Assembly: GCF_001514265.1 (NCBI RefSeq)
Contig: NZ_KQ948988.1
Coordinates: forward strand, 937,395-1,001,394
DNA length: 64,000 nt
From: Streptomyces resistomycificus
GTDB taxonomy: Bacteria; Actinomycetota; Actinomycetes; Streptomycetales; Streptomycetaceae
Direction of reading: 5' to 3'
Position numbers and translations under genes: made by a program. Below, in pieces: positions 42,995 to 51,942 of this stretch; the stretch's first letter is position 1, and every line of letters begins with the position of its first letter. Under the pieces are notes generated by a model. It saw only the letters and a program-made list of their open reading frames with translations, made no database searches and was not told the DNA's origin.

Positions 42995-44893
42995 GTGACG
43001 ATTCTGGAGAACATCCGAGGACCACGTGACCTGAAGGCGCTGTCCGAGGCGGAGATCGGCGAACTGGCCGAGGAGATACGCGAGTTCCTGGTGCACGCGG
43101 TCGCCAGGACCGGAGGCCACCTCGGGCCCAACCTGGGGGTGGTGGAACTCACCGTCGCCCTCCACCGGGTCTTCGAGTCGCCGGTCGACCGCATCCTGTG
43201 GGACACCGGCCACCAGAGCTACGTGCACAAGCTCCTGACCGGGCGTCAGGACTTCTCCAAACTGCGCGGCAAGGGCGGCCTGTCCGGCTATCCCTCCCGT
43301 GCGGAGTCCGAGCACGACGTCATCGAGAACAGCCACGCCTCCACCGTGCTCGGCTGGGCCGACGGGCTGGCCAAGGCCCGCCAGGTGCAGGGCGAGACGG
43401 GTCACGTGGTCGCGGTCATCGGCGACGGCGCACTGACCGGCGGCATGGCCTGGGAGGCACTGAACAACATCGCGGCCGCCAAGGACCGGCCGCTGATCAT
43501 CGTCGTCAACGACAACGAGCGGTCCTACTCGCCGACCATCGGCGGCCTCGCCAACCACCTGGCCACCCTGCGCACGACCGACGGCTACGAGAAGGTGCTG
43601 GCCTGGGGGAAGGACGTACTGCAGCGGACCCCGGTGGTCGGCAACACGCTGTACGAGTCGCTGCACGGCGCGAAGAAGGGCTTCAAGGACGCCTTCGCAC
43701 CGCAGGGCATGTTCGAGGACCTCGGCCTCAAGTACGTCGGCCCCATCGACGGGCACGACGTGAAGGCCGTCGAGTCGGCGCTCCGGCGGGCGAAGCGCTT
43801 CCACGGACCGGTGCTCATCCACTGCCTGACCGAGAAGGGACGCGGCTACGAACCCGCCCTCGCGCACGAGGAGGACCACTTCCACACCGTCGGGGTGATG
43901 GACCCGCGCACCTGTGAGCCGCTGGCGCCGTCCAACGGGCCATCCTGGACGTCGGTGTTCGGCGACGAGATCGTACGGATCGGCGAGGAGCGGGACGACG
44001 TGGTGGCGATCACCGCGGCCATGCTGCACCCGGTGGGGCTCGGCAAGTTCGCGGCGCGCTTCCCGGAGCGGGTGTGGGACGTCGGCATCGCCGAGCAGCA
44101 CGCCGCCGTGTCCGCGGCCGGCCTCGCGACGGGCGGGCTGCACCCGGTCGTCGCCGTCTACGCGACCTTCCTGAACCGCGCGTTCGACCAGCTGCTGATG
44201 GACGTCGCCCTGCACCGCTGCGGAGTGACCTTCGTGCTGGACCGGGCCGGCGTCACCGGCGTCGACGGGGCCTCCCACAACGGCATGTGGGACATGTCGG
44301 TCCTCCAGGTCGTCCCCGGCCTCAGGATCGCCGCCCCGCGCGACGCCGAGCAGCTCAGGGCGCAGCTCAGGGAGGCCGTCGCGGTCGACGACGCGCCGAC
44401 GCTGGTGCGCTTCCCGAAGGAGTCGGTCGGGCCCGAGATCCCGGCGATCGACCGCGTCGGCGGGCTGGACGTCCTGCACCGCACAGCCGGCACCCCGGAG
44501 GTCCTCATGGTGGCCGTCGGCGTGATGGCGCCCGTCTGCCTGCAGGCCGCCGACCTGCTGGCGGCCCGCGGCATCGCGTGCACGGTGGTCGACCCGCGGT
44601 GGGTCAAGCCCGTCGACCCGGCGCTCCCGGGCCTCGCCGCCGAACACCGACTGGTCGCCGTGGTGGAGGACAACAGCCGCGCCGCCGGAGTCGGCGCCGC
44701 GGTGGCGCTCGCGCTCGGCGACGCCGAAGTCGACGTCCCCGTACGGCGGTTCGGCATCCCGGAGCAGTTCCTCGCGCACGCCAAACGTGCCGAGGTGCTC
44801 GCCGACATCGGCCTCACGCCCGTAGAGATCGCCGGGCGGATCAGCGCGAGTCTGACCGCGAAGGAAGAGCAGTCCAAGGAGCAAGTGGAATGA
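42995..44893 (+). CDS. dxs: 1-deoxy-D-xylulose-5-phosphate synthase
   Basis: A 632-residue thiamine-diphosphate enzyme. TPP motif [20 protein letters not shown] (GDG..NN), conserved H in [15 protein letters not shown], catalytic E in [10 protein letters not shown], and transketolase C-domain. It condenses pyruvate and glyceraldehyde-3-phosphate, the first MEP step. Start GTG 42995 follows a GGGGG stretch 27 bp after ispG. ATGA overlap with the aminotransferase gene. Confidence 0.95.
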   Translation: MTILENIRGPRDLKALSEAEIGELAEEIREFLVHAVARTGGHLGPNLGVVELTVALHRVFESPVDRILWDTGHQSYVHKLLTGRQDFSKLRGKGGLSGYPSRAESEHDVIENSHASTVLGWADGLAKARQVQGETGHVVAVIGDGALTGGMAWEALNNIAAAKDRPLIIVVNDNERSYSPTIGGLANHLATLRTTDGYEKVLAWGKDVLQRTPVVGNTLYESLHGAKKGFKDAFAPQGMFEDLGLKYVGPIDGHDVKAVESALRRAKRFHGPVLIHCLTEKGRGYEPALAHEEDHFHTVGVMDPRTCEPLAPSNGPSWTSVFGDEIVRIGEERDDVVAITAAMLHPVGLGKFAARFPERVWDVGIAEQHAAVSAAGLATGGLHPVVAVYATFLNRAFDQLLMDVALHRCGVTFVLDRAGVTGVDGASHNGMWDMSVLQVVPGLRIAAPRDAEQLRAQLREAVAVDDAPTLVRFPKESVGPEIPAIDRVGGLDVLHRTAGTPEVLMVAVGVMAPVCLQAADLLAARGIACTVVDPRWVKPVDPALPGLAAEHRLVAVVEDNSRAAGVGAAVALALGDAEVDVPVRRFGIPEQFLAHAKRAEVLADIGLTPVEIAGRISASLTAKEEQSKEQVE

Positions 44894-46308
44894 CAACTGC
44901 CGAATCCGCGTCGCCCTCCTCGCAGGCCGGGGAGTTCGACCTCGGCGCGCTGCTGGCCGAGCGCGGGGCCGAGCGCTACGAGCTGCACACCAGGCACCTC
45001 AACCACCAGCTCCCGCGCATGCTGCACACCATCGGCTTCGACAAGGTCTACGAGCGTGCCGAGGGCCCCTACTTCTGGGACGCGGACGGCAACGACTACC
45101 TCGACATGCTCGCCGGGTTCGGGGTGATGGGCCTGGGGCGCCACCACCCCGTCGTCCGCAAGGCGCTGCACGACGTCCTCGACGCCCAGCTCGCCGACCT
45201 CACCCGCTTCGACTGTCAGCCGCTGCCCGGGCTGCTGGCCGAGAGGCTGCTCGCGCACAGTCCGCACCTGGACCGGGTGTTCTTCGGCAACAGCGGTACC
45301 GAGGCGGTCGAGGGCGCGCTGAAGTTCGCCCGCTACGCCACCGGGAAGCCGCGCGTCCTGTACTGCGACCACGCCTTCCACGGCCTGACCACCGGGGCGC
45401 TGTCGGTCAACGGGGAGGACGGCTTCCGCGACGGCTTCGCCCCGCTGCTGCCCGACACGGCGGTGCCGCTCGGCGATCTCGACGCCCTGGCCCGGGAGCT
45501 GAAGAAGGCAGACGTCGCCGCCCTGGTCGTCGAGCCGATCCAGGGCAAGGGCGTGTACGAGGCGCCGCCCGGATACCTGCGCGCGGCCCAGGAGCTGCTC
45601 CACCGGCACAAGGCGCTGCTGATCCTGGACGAGGTGCAGACCGGCCTCGGCCGGACCGGCGACTTCTACGCCTACCAGCACGAGGAGGGCGTCGAACCCG
45701 ACCTGGTGTGCGTGGCCAAGGCGCTCTCCGGCGGCTATGTGCCGGTCGGCGCCACCCTCGGCAGGGACTGGATCTTCAAGAAGGTCTACTCGTCGATGGA
45801 CCGCGTGCTGGTCCACTCGGCGAGCTTCGGCTCCAACGCCCAGGCCATGGCCGCCGGGCTCGCCGTGCTCTCCGTGATGGAGAACGAGCAGGTCGTCGCC
45901 AACGCCCGGGCCACCGGTGAGCAGCTGAAGTCCCGCCTGACGGCACTGGTCGACAAGTACGAACTGCTCGCCGACGTGCGTGGCCGGGGCCTGATGATCG
46001 GCATCGAGTTCGGCAGGCCGAAGTCGCTGAAGCTGCGCAGCCGTTGGGCCATGCTGCAGGCCGCGCGCAAGGGGCTGTTCGCGCAGATGGTGGTCGTCCC
46101 GCTGCTGCAGCGCCACCGGATCCTCACCCAGGTCTCCGGCGACCACCTGGAGGTGATCAAGCTGATTCCGCCGCTGGTCATCGGCGAACGGGAGGTGGAC
46201 CGGTTCGTCGACGCCTTCACGGACGTGATGGACGACGCGCACAGCGGTGGCGGACTGATGTGGGACTTCGGCAAGACGCTGATCAAGCAGGCGGTCGCCA
46301 ACCGCTAG
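44890..46308 (+). CDS. hpnO: Class III PLP aminotransferase HpnO (aminobacteriohopanetriol formation)
   Basis: A 472-residue class-III aminotransferase: [16 protein letters not shown] (about residue 135), [27 protein letters not shown] and the PLP lysine in [15 protein letters not shown] (about residue 278). In hopanoid clusters it converts ribosylhopane to aminobacteriohopanetriol by reductive amination-type chemistry. It ends the operon; translation start overlaps dxs by ATGA. The long N-terminal extension (about 45 residues before the fold) is usual. Confidence 0.88.
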   Translation: MTTAESASPSSQAGEFDLGALLAERGAERYELHTRHLNHQLPRMLHTIGFDKVYERAEGPYFWDADGNDYLDMLAGFGVMGLGRHHPVVRKALHDVLDAQLADLTRFDCQPLPGLLAERLLAHSPHLDRVFFGNSGTEAVEGALKFARYATGKPRVLYCDHAFHGLTTGALSVNGEDGFRDGFAPLLPDTAVPLGDLDALARELKKADVAALVVEPIQGKGVYEAPPGYLRAAQELLHRHKALLILDEVQTGLGRTGDFYAYQHEEGVEPDLVCVAKALSGGYVPVGATLGRDWIFKKVYSSMDRVLVHSASFGSNAQAMAAGLAVLSVMENEQVVANARATGEQLKSRLTALVDKYELLADVRGRGLMIGIEFGRPKSLKLRSRWAMLQAARKGLFAQMVVVPLLQRHRILTQVSGDHLEVIKLIPPLVIGEREVDRFVDAFTDVMDDAHSGGGLMWDFGKTLIKQAVANR

Positions 46309-46346
46309 GCGCTTCGGCGGCCACGGAGTGCCGCAAAGCGATCATT

Positions 46347-46381
46347 TTGCCTCTGAGGCAAGAAATTTGCCGCGGAGGCAA
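46347..46381 (+). promoter_or_regulatory. Two operators of the XRE-cupin regulator
   Basis: TTGCCTC-T-GAGGCAA (46347-46361) is a perfect palindrome; TTGCC-GCGGA-GGCAA (46367-46381) is the same site with altered centre. Centres are 20 bp apart (about two helical turns), so two dimers could bind the same face of DNA. Likely bound by the regulator encoded from 46402. Confidence 0.7.
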
Positions 46382-46401
46382 GGCTCGGGCTCAATGGAGG
46401 C

Positions 46402-47031
46402 ATGAACTCCTCCGCGGCCGAACCCGGGCCGACGGCCGGGCCTGACGAGGTGGTGCCGGCCGTCGCACCCCAGCTCCGTGCTCTGCGCCGCCGTGCCTCC
46501 CTCACCCTGGAGGCCGCCGCCCGGGCCGCCGGGCTCTCGCCTGCCCACCTCTCCCGGCTGGAGACGGGGCAACGCCAGCCCTCACTGCCGATGCTGCTGG
46601 GCCTCGCCCGCGTCTACGGTACGACGGTCTCGGAGCTGCTCGGTGAGACGGCTCCCGGACGGGACGCCGTGGTGCGGGCCGACGACATGGAGCCGACCGC
46701 GGCGGGCGGCTGGACCTACTGGCCGGCCGGCGCACCCGGACGGGGCATGCAGGCACTGCGCGTCCACGTGCCGTACGGCTCGCAGGGCGACATCGTGCGC
46801 GTGCACCCGGGCGAGGAGTGGCTCTACGTGCTCGAGGGGCGGCTGCGCCTGCGCCTGGCGGACACCACCCATCTGCTCGCGGCCCGGGACAGCGCGCACT
46901 TCGACTCGCTGACCCCGCACCGCATCGTCGCCGAGGACCGCGGCGGCGTGGAGCTCCTGTTCGTCCACACCCTGCTGCAGAGCCCCACGGCCACCCTGTG
47001 CCTGGGCCCCACCCCTGGAGACACACCATGA
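46402..47031 (+). CDS. XRE-family regulator with C-terminal cupin domain
   Basis: A 209-residue protein with an HTH_3 domain at about residues 24-80 (LRALRRRASLTLEAAARAAG, LSPAHLSRLETGQRQPSLPML) and a cupin domain at about residues 110-195 (GDIVRVHPGEEWLYVLEGRLRLRL). This is the build of PuuR/BetR-type regulators that bind a small ligand in the cupin. ATG 46402 has GGAGG only 1 nt upstream, an odd spacing, so a leaderless start or a later GTG is possible. It is coupled by an ATGA overlap to the 40-aa membrane peptide gene and probably represses both through the two upstream operators. Confidence 0.88.
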   Translation: MNSSAAEPGPTAGPDEVVPAVAPQLRALRRRASLTLEAAARAAGLSPAHLSRLETGQRQPSLPMLLGLARVYGTTVSELLGETAPGRDAVVRADDMEPTAAGGWTYWPAGAPGRGMQALRVHVPYGSQGDIVRVHPGEEWLYVLEGRLRLRLADTTHLLAARDSAHFDSLTPHRIVAEDRGGVELLFVHTLLQSPTATLCLGPTPGDTP

Positions 47032-47150
47032 GCAACATGGAGGAGAAGTTCCCCCGCGCCGTGTGGGTGCGGCTGTTCATCTACATCGCGGTGGGGCACG
47101 TCTTCGCCGCCTTCGTCTACCTGCTCTTCGAGATGGGAGCCAGGCAGTAG
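47028..47150 (+). CDS. Small single-span membrane protein, 40 aa (DUF6126-like)
   Basis: MSNMEEKFPRAVWVRLFIYI, then AVGHVFAAFVYLLFEMGARQ: one hydrophobic helix of about 22 residues with charged ends. It overlaps the XRE-cupin gene (ATGA). The pairing of such a regulator with a tiny membrane protein is recurrent in Streptomyces, but its role is unknown to me; it could be a membrane sensor or small transporter subunit. Confidence 0.75.
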   Translation: MSNMEEKFPRAVWVRLFIYIAVGHVFAAFVYLLFEMGARQ

Positions 47151-47168
47151 CCGCGGGCGGGGCGGGGC

Positions 47169-47966
47169 TCAGTCGAGCAGCCGCTCCCGCAGCCGCTCAC
47201 GGGTCTCGGGAGTGATCCCGAGACCCTGCTCCAGATAGGCTTCGACGCCGCCCCACTTCTCCTCGATGGTGTCGAAGGCCGCCTCCAGGTACTCGGCGCG
47301 TGCGTCGAACAGCGGGCTGAGCAGTTCCATGACCTCGGGCGAGTACGCCGAGGCGGAGCTGCTGCTGCGGTGCACCTTGTAGCGGCGGTGCCTGGCGTTG
47401 GACTCCAGGTAGTCGGCGACGATCGCGTCCCGTTCGACGCGCAGCGCCAGCAGCGTCACGGCGATCGACAGGCCCGCGCGGTCCTTGCCCGCGGCGCAGT
47501 GCATCAGCGCCGGGACACTGTCCTCGGCGAGCGAGTGCAGCACCCGGGAGTGCTCCGAGGTGCGCTCCGTGATGATCGTGCGGTACGACGCGATCATCCG
47601 GTTCGCGCCCTTGCCGTCGGACAGCAGGTCGCGCAGCTGGTCGAGGTCGCCGTCGCGGACCATCTTCCAGAACTCGGCGCCGTCCGCGGGGTCGGACAGC
47701 GGCAGGTTCACATTGCGCACACCCGGCAGCTCGACGTCCGGACCCTCCAGCTTCTGGTCCGAGGCGTTGCGGAAGTCGAAGATCGTGTGCAGGCCCAGGG
47801 AGTCGAGGAACGTGGAGTCCTCGGCGGTCGCGTGCGCGAGGTGGCCGCTGCGGAACAGCACTCCCTGCCGCACCCGCCGTCCGTCCGCCGTGGGCAGCCC
47901 GCCCACATCTCGGAAGTTGCGCACTCCGGCCAGCTGCGGCTCGGTCGACGGGACCTGCTGCGTCAC
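47169..47966 (-). CDS. Tyrosine-protein phosphatase (PF13350 type)
   Basis: A 265-residue PTP-fold protein. It starts GVRNFRDVGGLPTADGRRVRQGVLFRSG, the hallmark of the Tyr_phosphatase3/IphP group, and has the P-loop ALMHCAAGKDRAGLSI (HCxxGKxR, Cys about residue 160). The substrate may be phosphotyrosine or a phosphoinositide-like compound. Start GTG 47966 has GGAGG 7 nt upstream. Convergent with the small membrane protein gene (18-bp gap) and divergent from alpha-galactosidase. Confidence 0.9.
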   Translation of the reverse strand: MTQQVPSTEPQLAGVRNFRDVGGLPTADGRRVRQGVLFRSGHLAHATAEDSTFLDSLGLHTIFDFRNASDQKLEGPDVELPGVRNVNLPLSDPADGAEFWKMVRDGDLDQLRDLLSDGKGANRMIASYRTIITERTSEHSRVLHSLAEDSVPALMHCAAGKDRAGLSIAVTLLALRVERDAIVADYLESNARHRRYKVHRSSSSASAYSPEVMELLSPLFDARAEYLEAAFDTIEEKWGGVEAYLEQGLGITPETRERLRERLLD

Positions 47967-48115
47967 GAGGGCTCCTCCCCTTCGGTTCCGCCGCCGCGGC
48001 TCGACGACGGGGGCACGCACTCGACGATACGACATGGGTTCGTGGGCCAATGAGTTGTCCACAGGCGTTGCACGGAGAGCTAGCGGCCCTTGATGATGTT
48101 GGTGATTGAGCGCAC

Positions 48116-48139
48116 CTGTTCGTGTCTGTTCGTGTCTGT
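48116..48139. repeat. 10-bp direct repeat in front of the alpha-galactosidase start
   Basis: CTGTTCGTGT twice in tandem (48116-48135) plus a partial third copy CTGT, ending at the Shine-Dalgarno GAGGA. It could be an operator or a slippage-prone leader. Confidence 0.6.
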
Positions 48140-48149
48140 GAGGAACCGC

Positions 48150-50225
48150 ATGCTGGAGATCGCCGAGAACGGTTGCACCTGGGTTCTGTCCGGGCCGAAC
48201 AGCAGTTATGCCCTTCACCTCACCTCCGACGACGAGCTGCTGCACCTCCACTGGGGGCCACGGATCGCTCTCGCCGACGCCGAGGCGCTGGCCGTACGCC
48301 CGCTGCCCGACTACTGGCCCTTCGAGTCCCCGCTCGACGGGCGCGAGGAGTACCCCGTAGAGGGCGGGCCTCGCTTCGTCCGGCCCGCCCTGTCGGTGCG
48401 CGGCGAGGAGCGGCGCGGTACCGAGTGGGTCTTCGAGGCGTACAGCGCCGAGGACGACGAGCTGCGGCTGCGGTTTCGGGACGGCGGGCTGGCGATCACT
48501 CTGCACTACCGGGTGCGCTCCGGAACGGACGTCGTGGAACGCTGGGTGACCCTGCACAACGAGGGGCCCGCCCTGGAGCTGCTGCGCGCCGACTCCGCCG
48601 TCTGGACCCTGCCCGACCGCGAGGGCTGGCGGCTGTCCCAGCTGCACGGCCGCTGGGCCGCGGAGTCCCGGCTCGCACGCTCCCCCCTCGCCTACGGCGA
48701 GAAGGTCATCGGCAGCCGCCGCGGCCACACCGGACACCAGCACCTGCCCTGGGTAGCCCTCGACACCGACGCGACCGAGGAGCGCGGCGAGGTCTACGGC
48801 TGCGCCCTCGGCTGGTCCGGGTCCTGGCGCATCGCGGTGGCCCAACTCCCCGACGCGCGCGTGCAGATCACCGGCGGGGCCGGGCACGACGACTCGGGCC
48901 TGTTGCGGCTGGCGGCGGGGGAGTCCTTCGCGAGCCCCGTCTTCGCCGGTCTGTGGAGCGAGGGCGGCTTCGGCGGGGCGAGCCGCGCCTGGCACGCCTA
49001 CCAGCGGGCGTACGTCATCCCGGACGCCGACCGGGACCGGCCGGTGCTGTTCAACTCCTGGGAGGCCACGGAGTTCGACATCTCCGAGGAGCAGCAGGGA
49101 GTCCTGGCGCGGCGGGCCGCGGCGATCGGCGTCGAGCTGTTCGTCGTCGACGACGGCTGGTTCGGCGCCCGGACCAGCGACCGGGCCGGGCTCGGCGACT
49201 GGACGCCCAACCCGGACCGGTTCCCCGGCGGCCTCAAGCCGCTGGGCGACTACGTGCACGCGCTCGGTATGCAGTTCGGCATCTGGGTCGAGCCGGAGAT
49301 GGTCAATCCGGACAGCGAGCTGTACCGCGAGCACCCCGACTGGGTGCAGTACCAGCCGGGACGAAAGCGGACGGAACTACGCAACCAGCTCGTACTGAAC
49401 CTGGCGCGCGAGGACGTGCAGGAGTACCTCTGGGAGCAGCTCCACGGTCTGCTGTCGAGTGCGCCGATCGACTACGTGAAGTGGGACTTCAACCGCTGCT
49501 TCACCGACGCGGGCTGGCCCGGCGAGCCCTATCCGCAGCGCCTCTGGGTCGATCATGTGCACGCCCTGTACCGACTGTTGGACAGGCTGCGGGCGGCTCA
49601 CCCCGGCGTGGCCTTCGAGTCCTGCTCGGGTGGCGGCGGCCGGATCGACCTCGGGGTCATGAGCCGCACGGACCAGGTGTGGACCTCCGACAACACCGAC
49701 CCCCTCGACCGGCTCGCCATCCAGCACGGCTTCAGTCAGATCCACCCCGCCCGGGCCATGGCCGCCTGGGTCACCGACAGCCCCAACACACAGCTCAACG
49801 GCCGGATCAGCTCGCTGCGGTTCCGCTTCGTCAGCGCCATGGCCGGGGTGCTCGGGGTCGGCGGGGACCTCGCCGAGTGGACCGAGGAGGAGCTCGAAGA
49901 AGCCCGTGGCTGGGTGGAGCTCTACAAGGAGATCCGGCCCCTCGTGCAGCGCGGCGACCTGTACCGGCTGCGTGCGCCGGAGGGTGGGCTGAGTGCGGTC
50001 CAGTACGTGCTCGGCGACGAGACCGTCGTCCTCGCCTGGCTGCAGGCGCAGCACTTCGGTGAGCCGGTGCCGGCGCTGCGGCTGCGCGGACTGGATCCGA
50101 CAGCGTCGTATGAATGCCGCGAAACAGGCGAAGTTCACCGAGGGGTCGTATTGCTGCATCACGGACTTCGGACCGGCTTGCGTGGTGACCTCGATGCGGC
50201 AGTTCTCCGGCTGCGCCGCATCTAG
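48150..50225 (+). CDS. Alpha-galactosidase, GH36 family
   Basis: A 691-residue enzyme without signal peptide, so cytoplasmic. The N-terminal beta-supersandwich domain (to about residue 310) precedes the TIM barrel: LFVVDDGWFGARTSD, then GIWVEPEMVNPDS, nucleophile Asp in YVKWDFNRCF and acid/base Asp in WTSDNTDPLDRLAIQHG. It hydrolyses terminal alpha-galactosides such as melibiose or raffinose. ATG 48150 has GAGGA 5 nt upstream. No sugar transporter is adjacent, so substrate import must come from elsewhere. Codon use stays typical to the end, though the last 130 bp are lower in GC. Confidence 0.92.
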   Translation: MLEIAENGCTWVLSGPNSSYALHLTSDDELLHLHWGPRIALADAEALAVRPLPDYWPFESPLDGREEYPVEGGPRFVRPALSVRGEERRGTEWVFEAYSAEDDELRLRFRDGGLAITLHYRVRSGTDVVERWVTLHNEGPALELLRADSAVWTLPDREGWRLSQLHGRWAAESRLARSPLAYGEKVIGSRRGHTGHQHLPWVALDTDATEERGEVYGCALGWSGSWRIAVAQLPDARVQITGGAGHDDSGLLRLAAGESFASPVFAGLWSEGGFGGASRAWHAYQRAYVIPDADRDRPVLFNSWEATEFDISEEQQGVLARRAAAIGVELFVVDDGWFGARTSDRAGLGDWTPNPDRFPGGLKPLGDYVHALGMQFGIWVEPEMVNPDSELYREHPDWVQYQPGRKRTELRNQLVLNLAREDVQEYLWEQLHGLLSSAPIDYVKWDFNRCFTDAGWPGEPYPQRLWVDHVHALYRLLDRLRAAHPGVAFESCSGGGGRIDLGVMSRTDQVWTSDNTDPLDRLAIQHGFSQIHPARAMAAWVTDSPNTQLNGRISSLRFRFVSAMAGVLGVGGDLAEWTEEELEEARGWVELYKEIRPLVQRGDLYRLRAPEGGLSAVQYVLGDETVVLAWLQAQHFGEPVPALRLRGLDPTASYECRETGEVHRGVVLLHHGLRTGLRGDLDAAVLRLRRI

Positions 50226-50243
50226 GGCTTCTGTCCGAGTTTG

Positions 50244-50281
50244 GGTTCCTTCATTCCAACTCCGTCTGAAATGAAGGAACC
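50244..50281 (+). terminator. Terminator of the alpha-galactosidase gene
   Basis: Perfect 12-bp arms GGTTCCTTCATT (50244-50255) and AATGAAGGAACC (50270-50281), 14-nt loop, 18 bp past the stop. Confidence 0.7.
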
Positions 50282-50457
50282 TGTGGATGTGCCACGTGAG
50301 GAGCGTCATATCCGTGACCGTGCGTCGCCCGTCATGTCCACGTAATTAGCGGGGTTTGCAAGGGCTTTTGGTCGGGAGGGACTCCCGTAATGCACGGAGG
50401 GTGACCGGTAATTCCCTCCGGTGGCAAACAGAAACGCATTCACGGGCAACCACTTAC

Positions 50458-50487
50458 TTGTCCCTTTGCGTCCTGGTCGCTTACGTT
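50458..50487 (+). promoter_or_regulatory. Candidate promoter of the riboswitch-controlled peptidase gene
   Basis: TTGTCC (50458-50463), 18-bp spacer, TACGTT (50482-50487). Transcription from about 50494 would begin at the 5' edge of the riboswitch. The stretch 50282-50457 shows no gene. Confidence 0.45.
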
Positions 50488-50489
50488 CG

Positions 50490-50692
50490 CCACCAATCCG
50501 GACGGACGCCTAATCCTGCCGCCGACCGGAGCCCGCACACCACTCACCCGTACCCGGCAGGAGCGGGGGACCCACAGGTAGAACCGCCTGTTCCGGTCTC
50601 CGGAACGGCTTGGGGTTAAGTCGTGCTTCGGTACGGCCGGGCATCTCCAGTCCGCACCCGACAGCTCACCTCGCAGGCGCCGGAGAGGAATT
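50490..50692 (+). ncRNA. Cyclic-di-AMP riboswitch (ydaO/yuaA class)
   Basis: Conserved ydaO-class elements are readable in order: CCGGACGGACGCCTAATCC near the 5' end, a GGGGTTAAGTCG core segment, the GGCATCTCCAGTCCG segment, CCCGACAGCTCACCTCGCAG, and finally GAGAGGAATTC reaching the start codon of the M23 gene. In Streptomyces this riboswitch precedes genes for cell-wall hydrolases and reduces their expression when c-di-AMP is high. Boundaries are approximate; no covariance model was run. Confidence 0.85.
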
Positions 50693-50696
50693 CGTC

Positions 50697-51677
50697 ATGC
50701 CCGCGAAGGGTAAGCACCGCCGCCCGAAGGCCCAGCGTTTCACCCGCTCCATCGCCGTCGCCGGAACCGGAGGCGCCGCTCTCGCCCTCCCGCTCCTGGG
50801 GGCCACCGGAGCCAACGCCGCCACCCCGCAGTCCGTTTCCGAAAAGGCCGTTCAGGCGTCGGTTCCGGCCACCGTGAAGAACGTGGCCGAAAAGGCGGCG
50901 GCCGAAAAGAAGACGGCCGCGCAGGCTTCCGGCGTGAAGACCTACTCCGTGCGGGCCGGTGACTATCTCGCGAAGATCGCGGACGAGCAGAATGTCAGCG
51001 GTGGCTGGCGGAAGCTCTACTCCGACAACCGTGAGGCCGTCGGTGCCGACCCGTCGCTGATCCACCCCGGTCTGAAGCTCACGATCGGCGAGAAGGCCAC
51101 GGCGGCCGCCCCCAAGTCGTCGTCCTCCGCGGGTTCCTCCTCTTCCTCCTCTTCGTCCAAGTCGTCTTCTTCGTCGGATTCGTCCGCCTCGTCGAAGTCG
51201 TCCTCCTCGTCGAAGAGCGCGGCGGCCGCCCAGAGTGCCGACACCGCCGACAGCGCCGGCACCGTCAACGGCTTCAGCCTCCCGGTGGCCGGTGCCACCG
51301 TCGGCACCCCCTACCGCATGTCGGGCAGCATGTGGTCCAGCGGCTACCACACAGGCGTCGACTTCGTCGTGCCGACCGGTACCTCCCTCAAGGCCGTGGG
51401 CGCCGGCACGGTCGTCTCCGCCGGCTGGGGCGGCGCGTACGGCAACCAGGTCGTCATCAGGCTCGCCGACGGCTACTACGCGCAGTACGCCCACCTGTCC
51501 TCGCTCTCCGTCTCGAGCGGCCAGTCCGTGACGGCCGGTCAGCAGATCGGCCTCTCCGGCGCGACCGGCAACGTGACCGGTCCGCACCTGCACTTCGAGA
51601 TCCGCACCACGCCGGACTACGGATCCGACGTGGACCCGGTCGCCTACCTCCGCTCGAAGGGCGTCTCCGTCGGCTGA
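50697..51677 (+). CDS. Secreted LysM-M23 peptidoglycan endopeptidase
   Basis: A 326-residue protein: signal peptide (KGKHRRPKAQRFTRSIAVAG, hydrophobic, GANAA), coiled Ala/Lys-rich stretch, a LysM-type domain (KTYSVRAGDYLAKIADEQ, about residue 82), a Ser-rich linker of about 35 residues, then a LytM/M23 domain. Metal ligands are in GYHTGVDF and GPHLHFEI. It cuts peptidoglycan cross-bridges in the wall. Expression should follow c-di-AMP levels through the riboswitch immediately upstream. The ATG has GAGAGGAA at proper spacing. Confidence 0.93.
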   Translation: MPAKGKHRRPKAQRFTRSIAVAGTGGAALALPLLGATGANAATPQSVSEKAVQASVPATVKNVAEKAAAEKKTAAQASGVKTYSVRAGDYLAKIADEQNVSGGWRKLYSDNREAVGADPSLIHPGLKLTIGEKATAAAPKSSSSAGSSSSSSSSKSSSSSDSSASSKSSSSSKSAAAAQSADTADSAGTVNGFSLPVAGATVGTPYRMSGSMWSSGYHTGVDFVVPTGTSLKAVGAGTVVSAGWGGAYGNQVVIRLADGYYAQYAHLSSLSVSSGQSVTAGQQIGLSGATGNVTGPHLHFEIRTTPDYGSDVDPVAYLRSKGVSVG

Positions 51678-51716
51678 CGCCCCTTCCGGCGCCCTGAGGG
51701 CGGCGCCCCTCACGCC

Positions 51717-51757
51717 ACCGAAGGCCGGACCCACGATCCCCGGGTCCGGCCTTCGGT
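51717..51757 (+). terminator. Strong terminator after the M23 gene
   Basis: Perfect 16-bp stem ACCGAAGGCCGGACCC (51717-51732) with GGGTCCGGCCTTCGGT (51742-51757), 9-nt loop. Confidence 0.85.
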
Positions 51758-51864
51758 GTGTCCGCCGCCGCCCGTCTCGTGATCCCCGCATTGCGTTCCT
51801 GTGGCGGGGGAGCCCGCGGTGTCGACAGGGAGGCGGGTGGGGGGAGAGAGTGAACTCCGTTGCG

Positions 51865-51880
51865 GCGCAAGCGCTTTCTG
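51865..51880. promoter_or_regulatory. LacI-family operator-like site
   Basis: GCAAGCGCTTTC centred on the AAGCGCTT palindrome (51869-51876) fits the LacI/CcpA-type consensus with central CG. It lies 67 bp before the secreted-protein gene start. No LacI-family gene is in the window. Confidence 0.5.
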
Positions 51881-51942
51881 CGATCCGGATCGCAGGCCGG
51901 CTCCGCGACTCCCGACCACTCTCCCGGAAGGAACCGTCGCCT

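Noticed and set aside
41753..44896. Minus-strand open frame of about 1,000 codons opposite ispG and dxs
   Set aside because: Low-complexity Arg/His/Asp/Gly composition is typical of the antisense of high-GC genes; ispG and dxs are certain on the plus strand.
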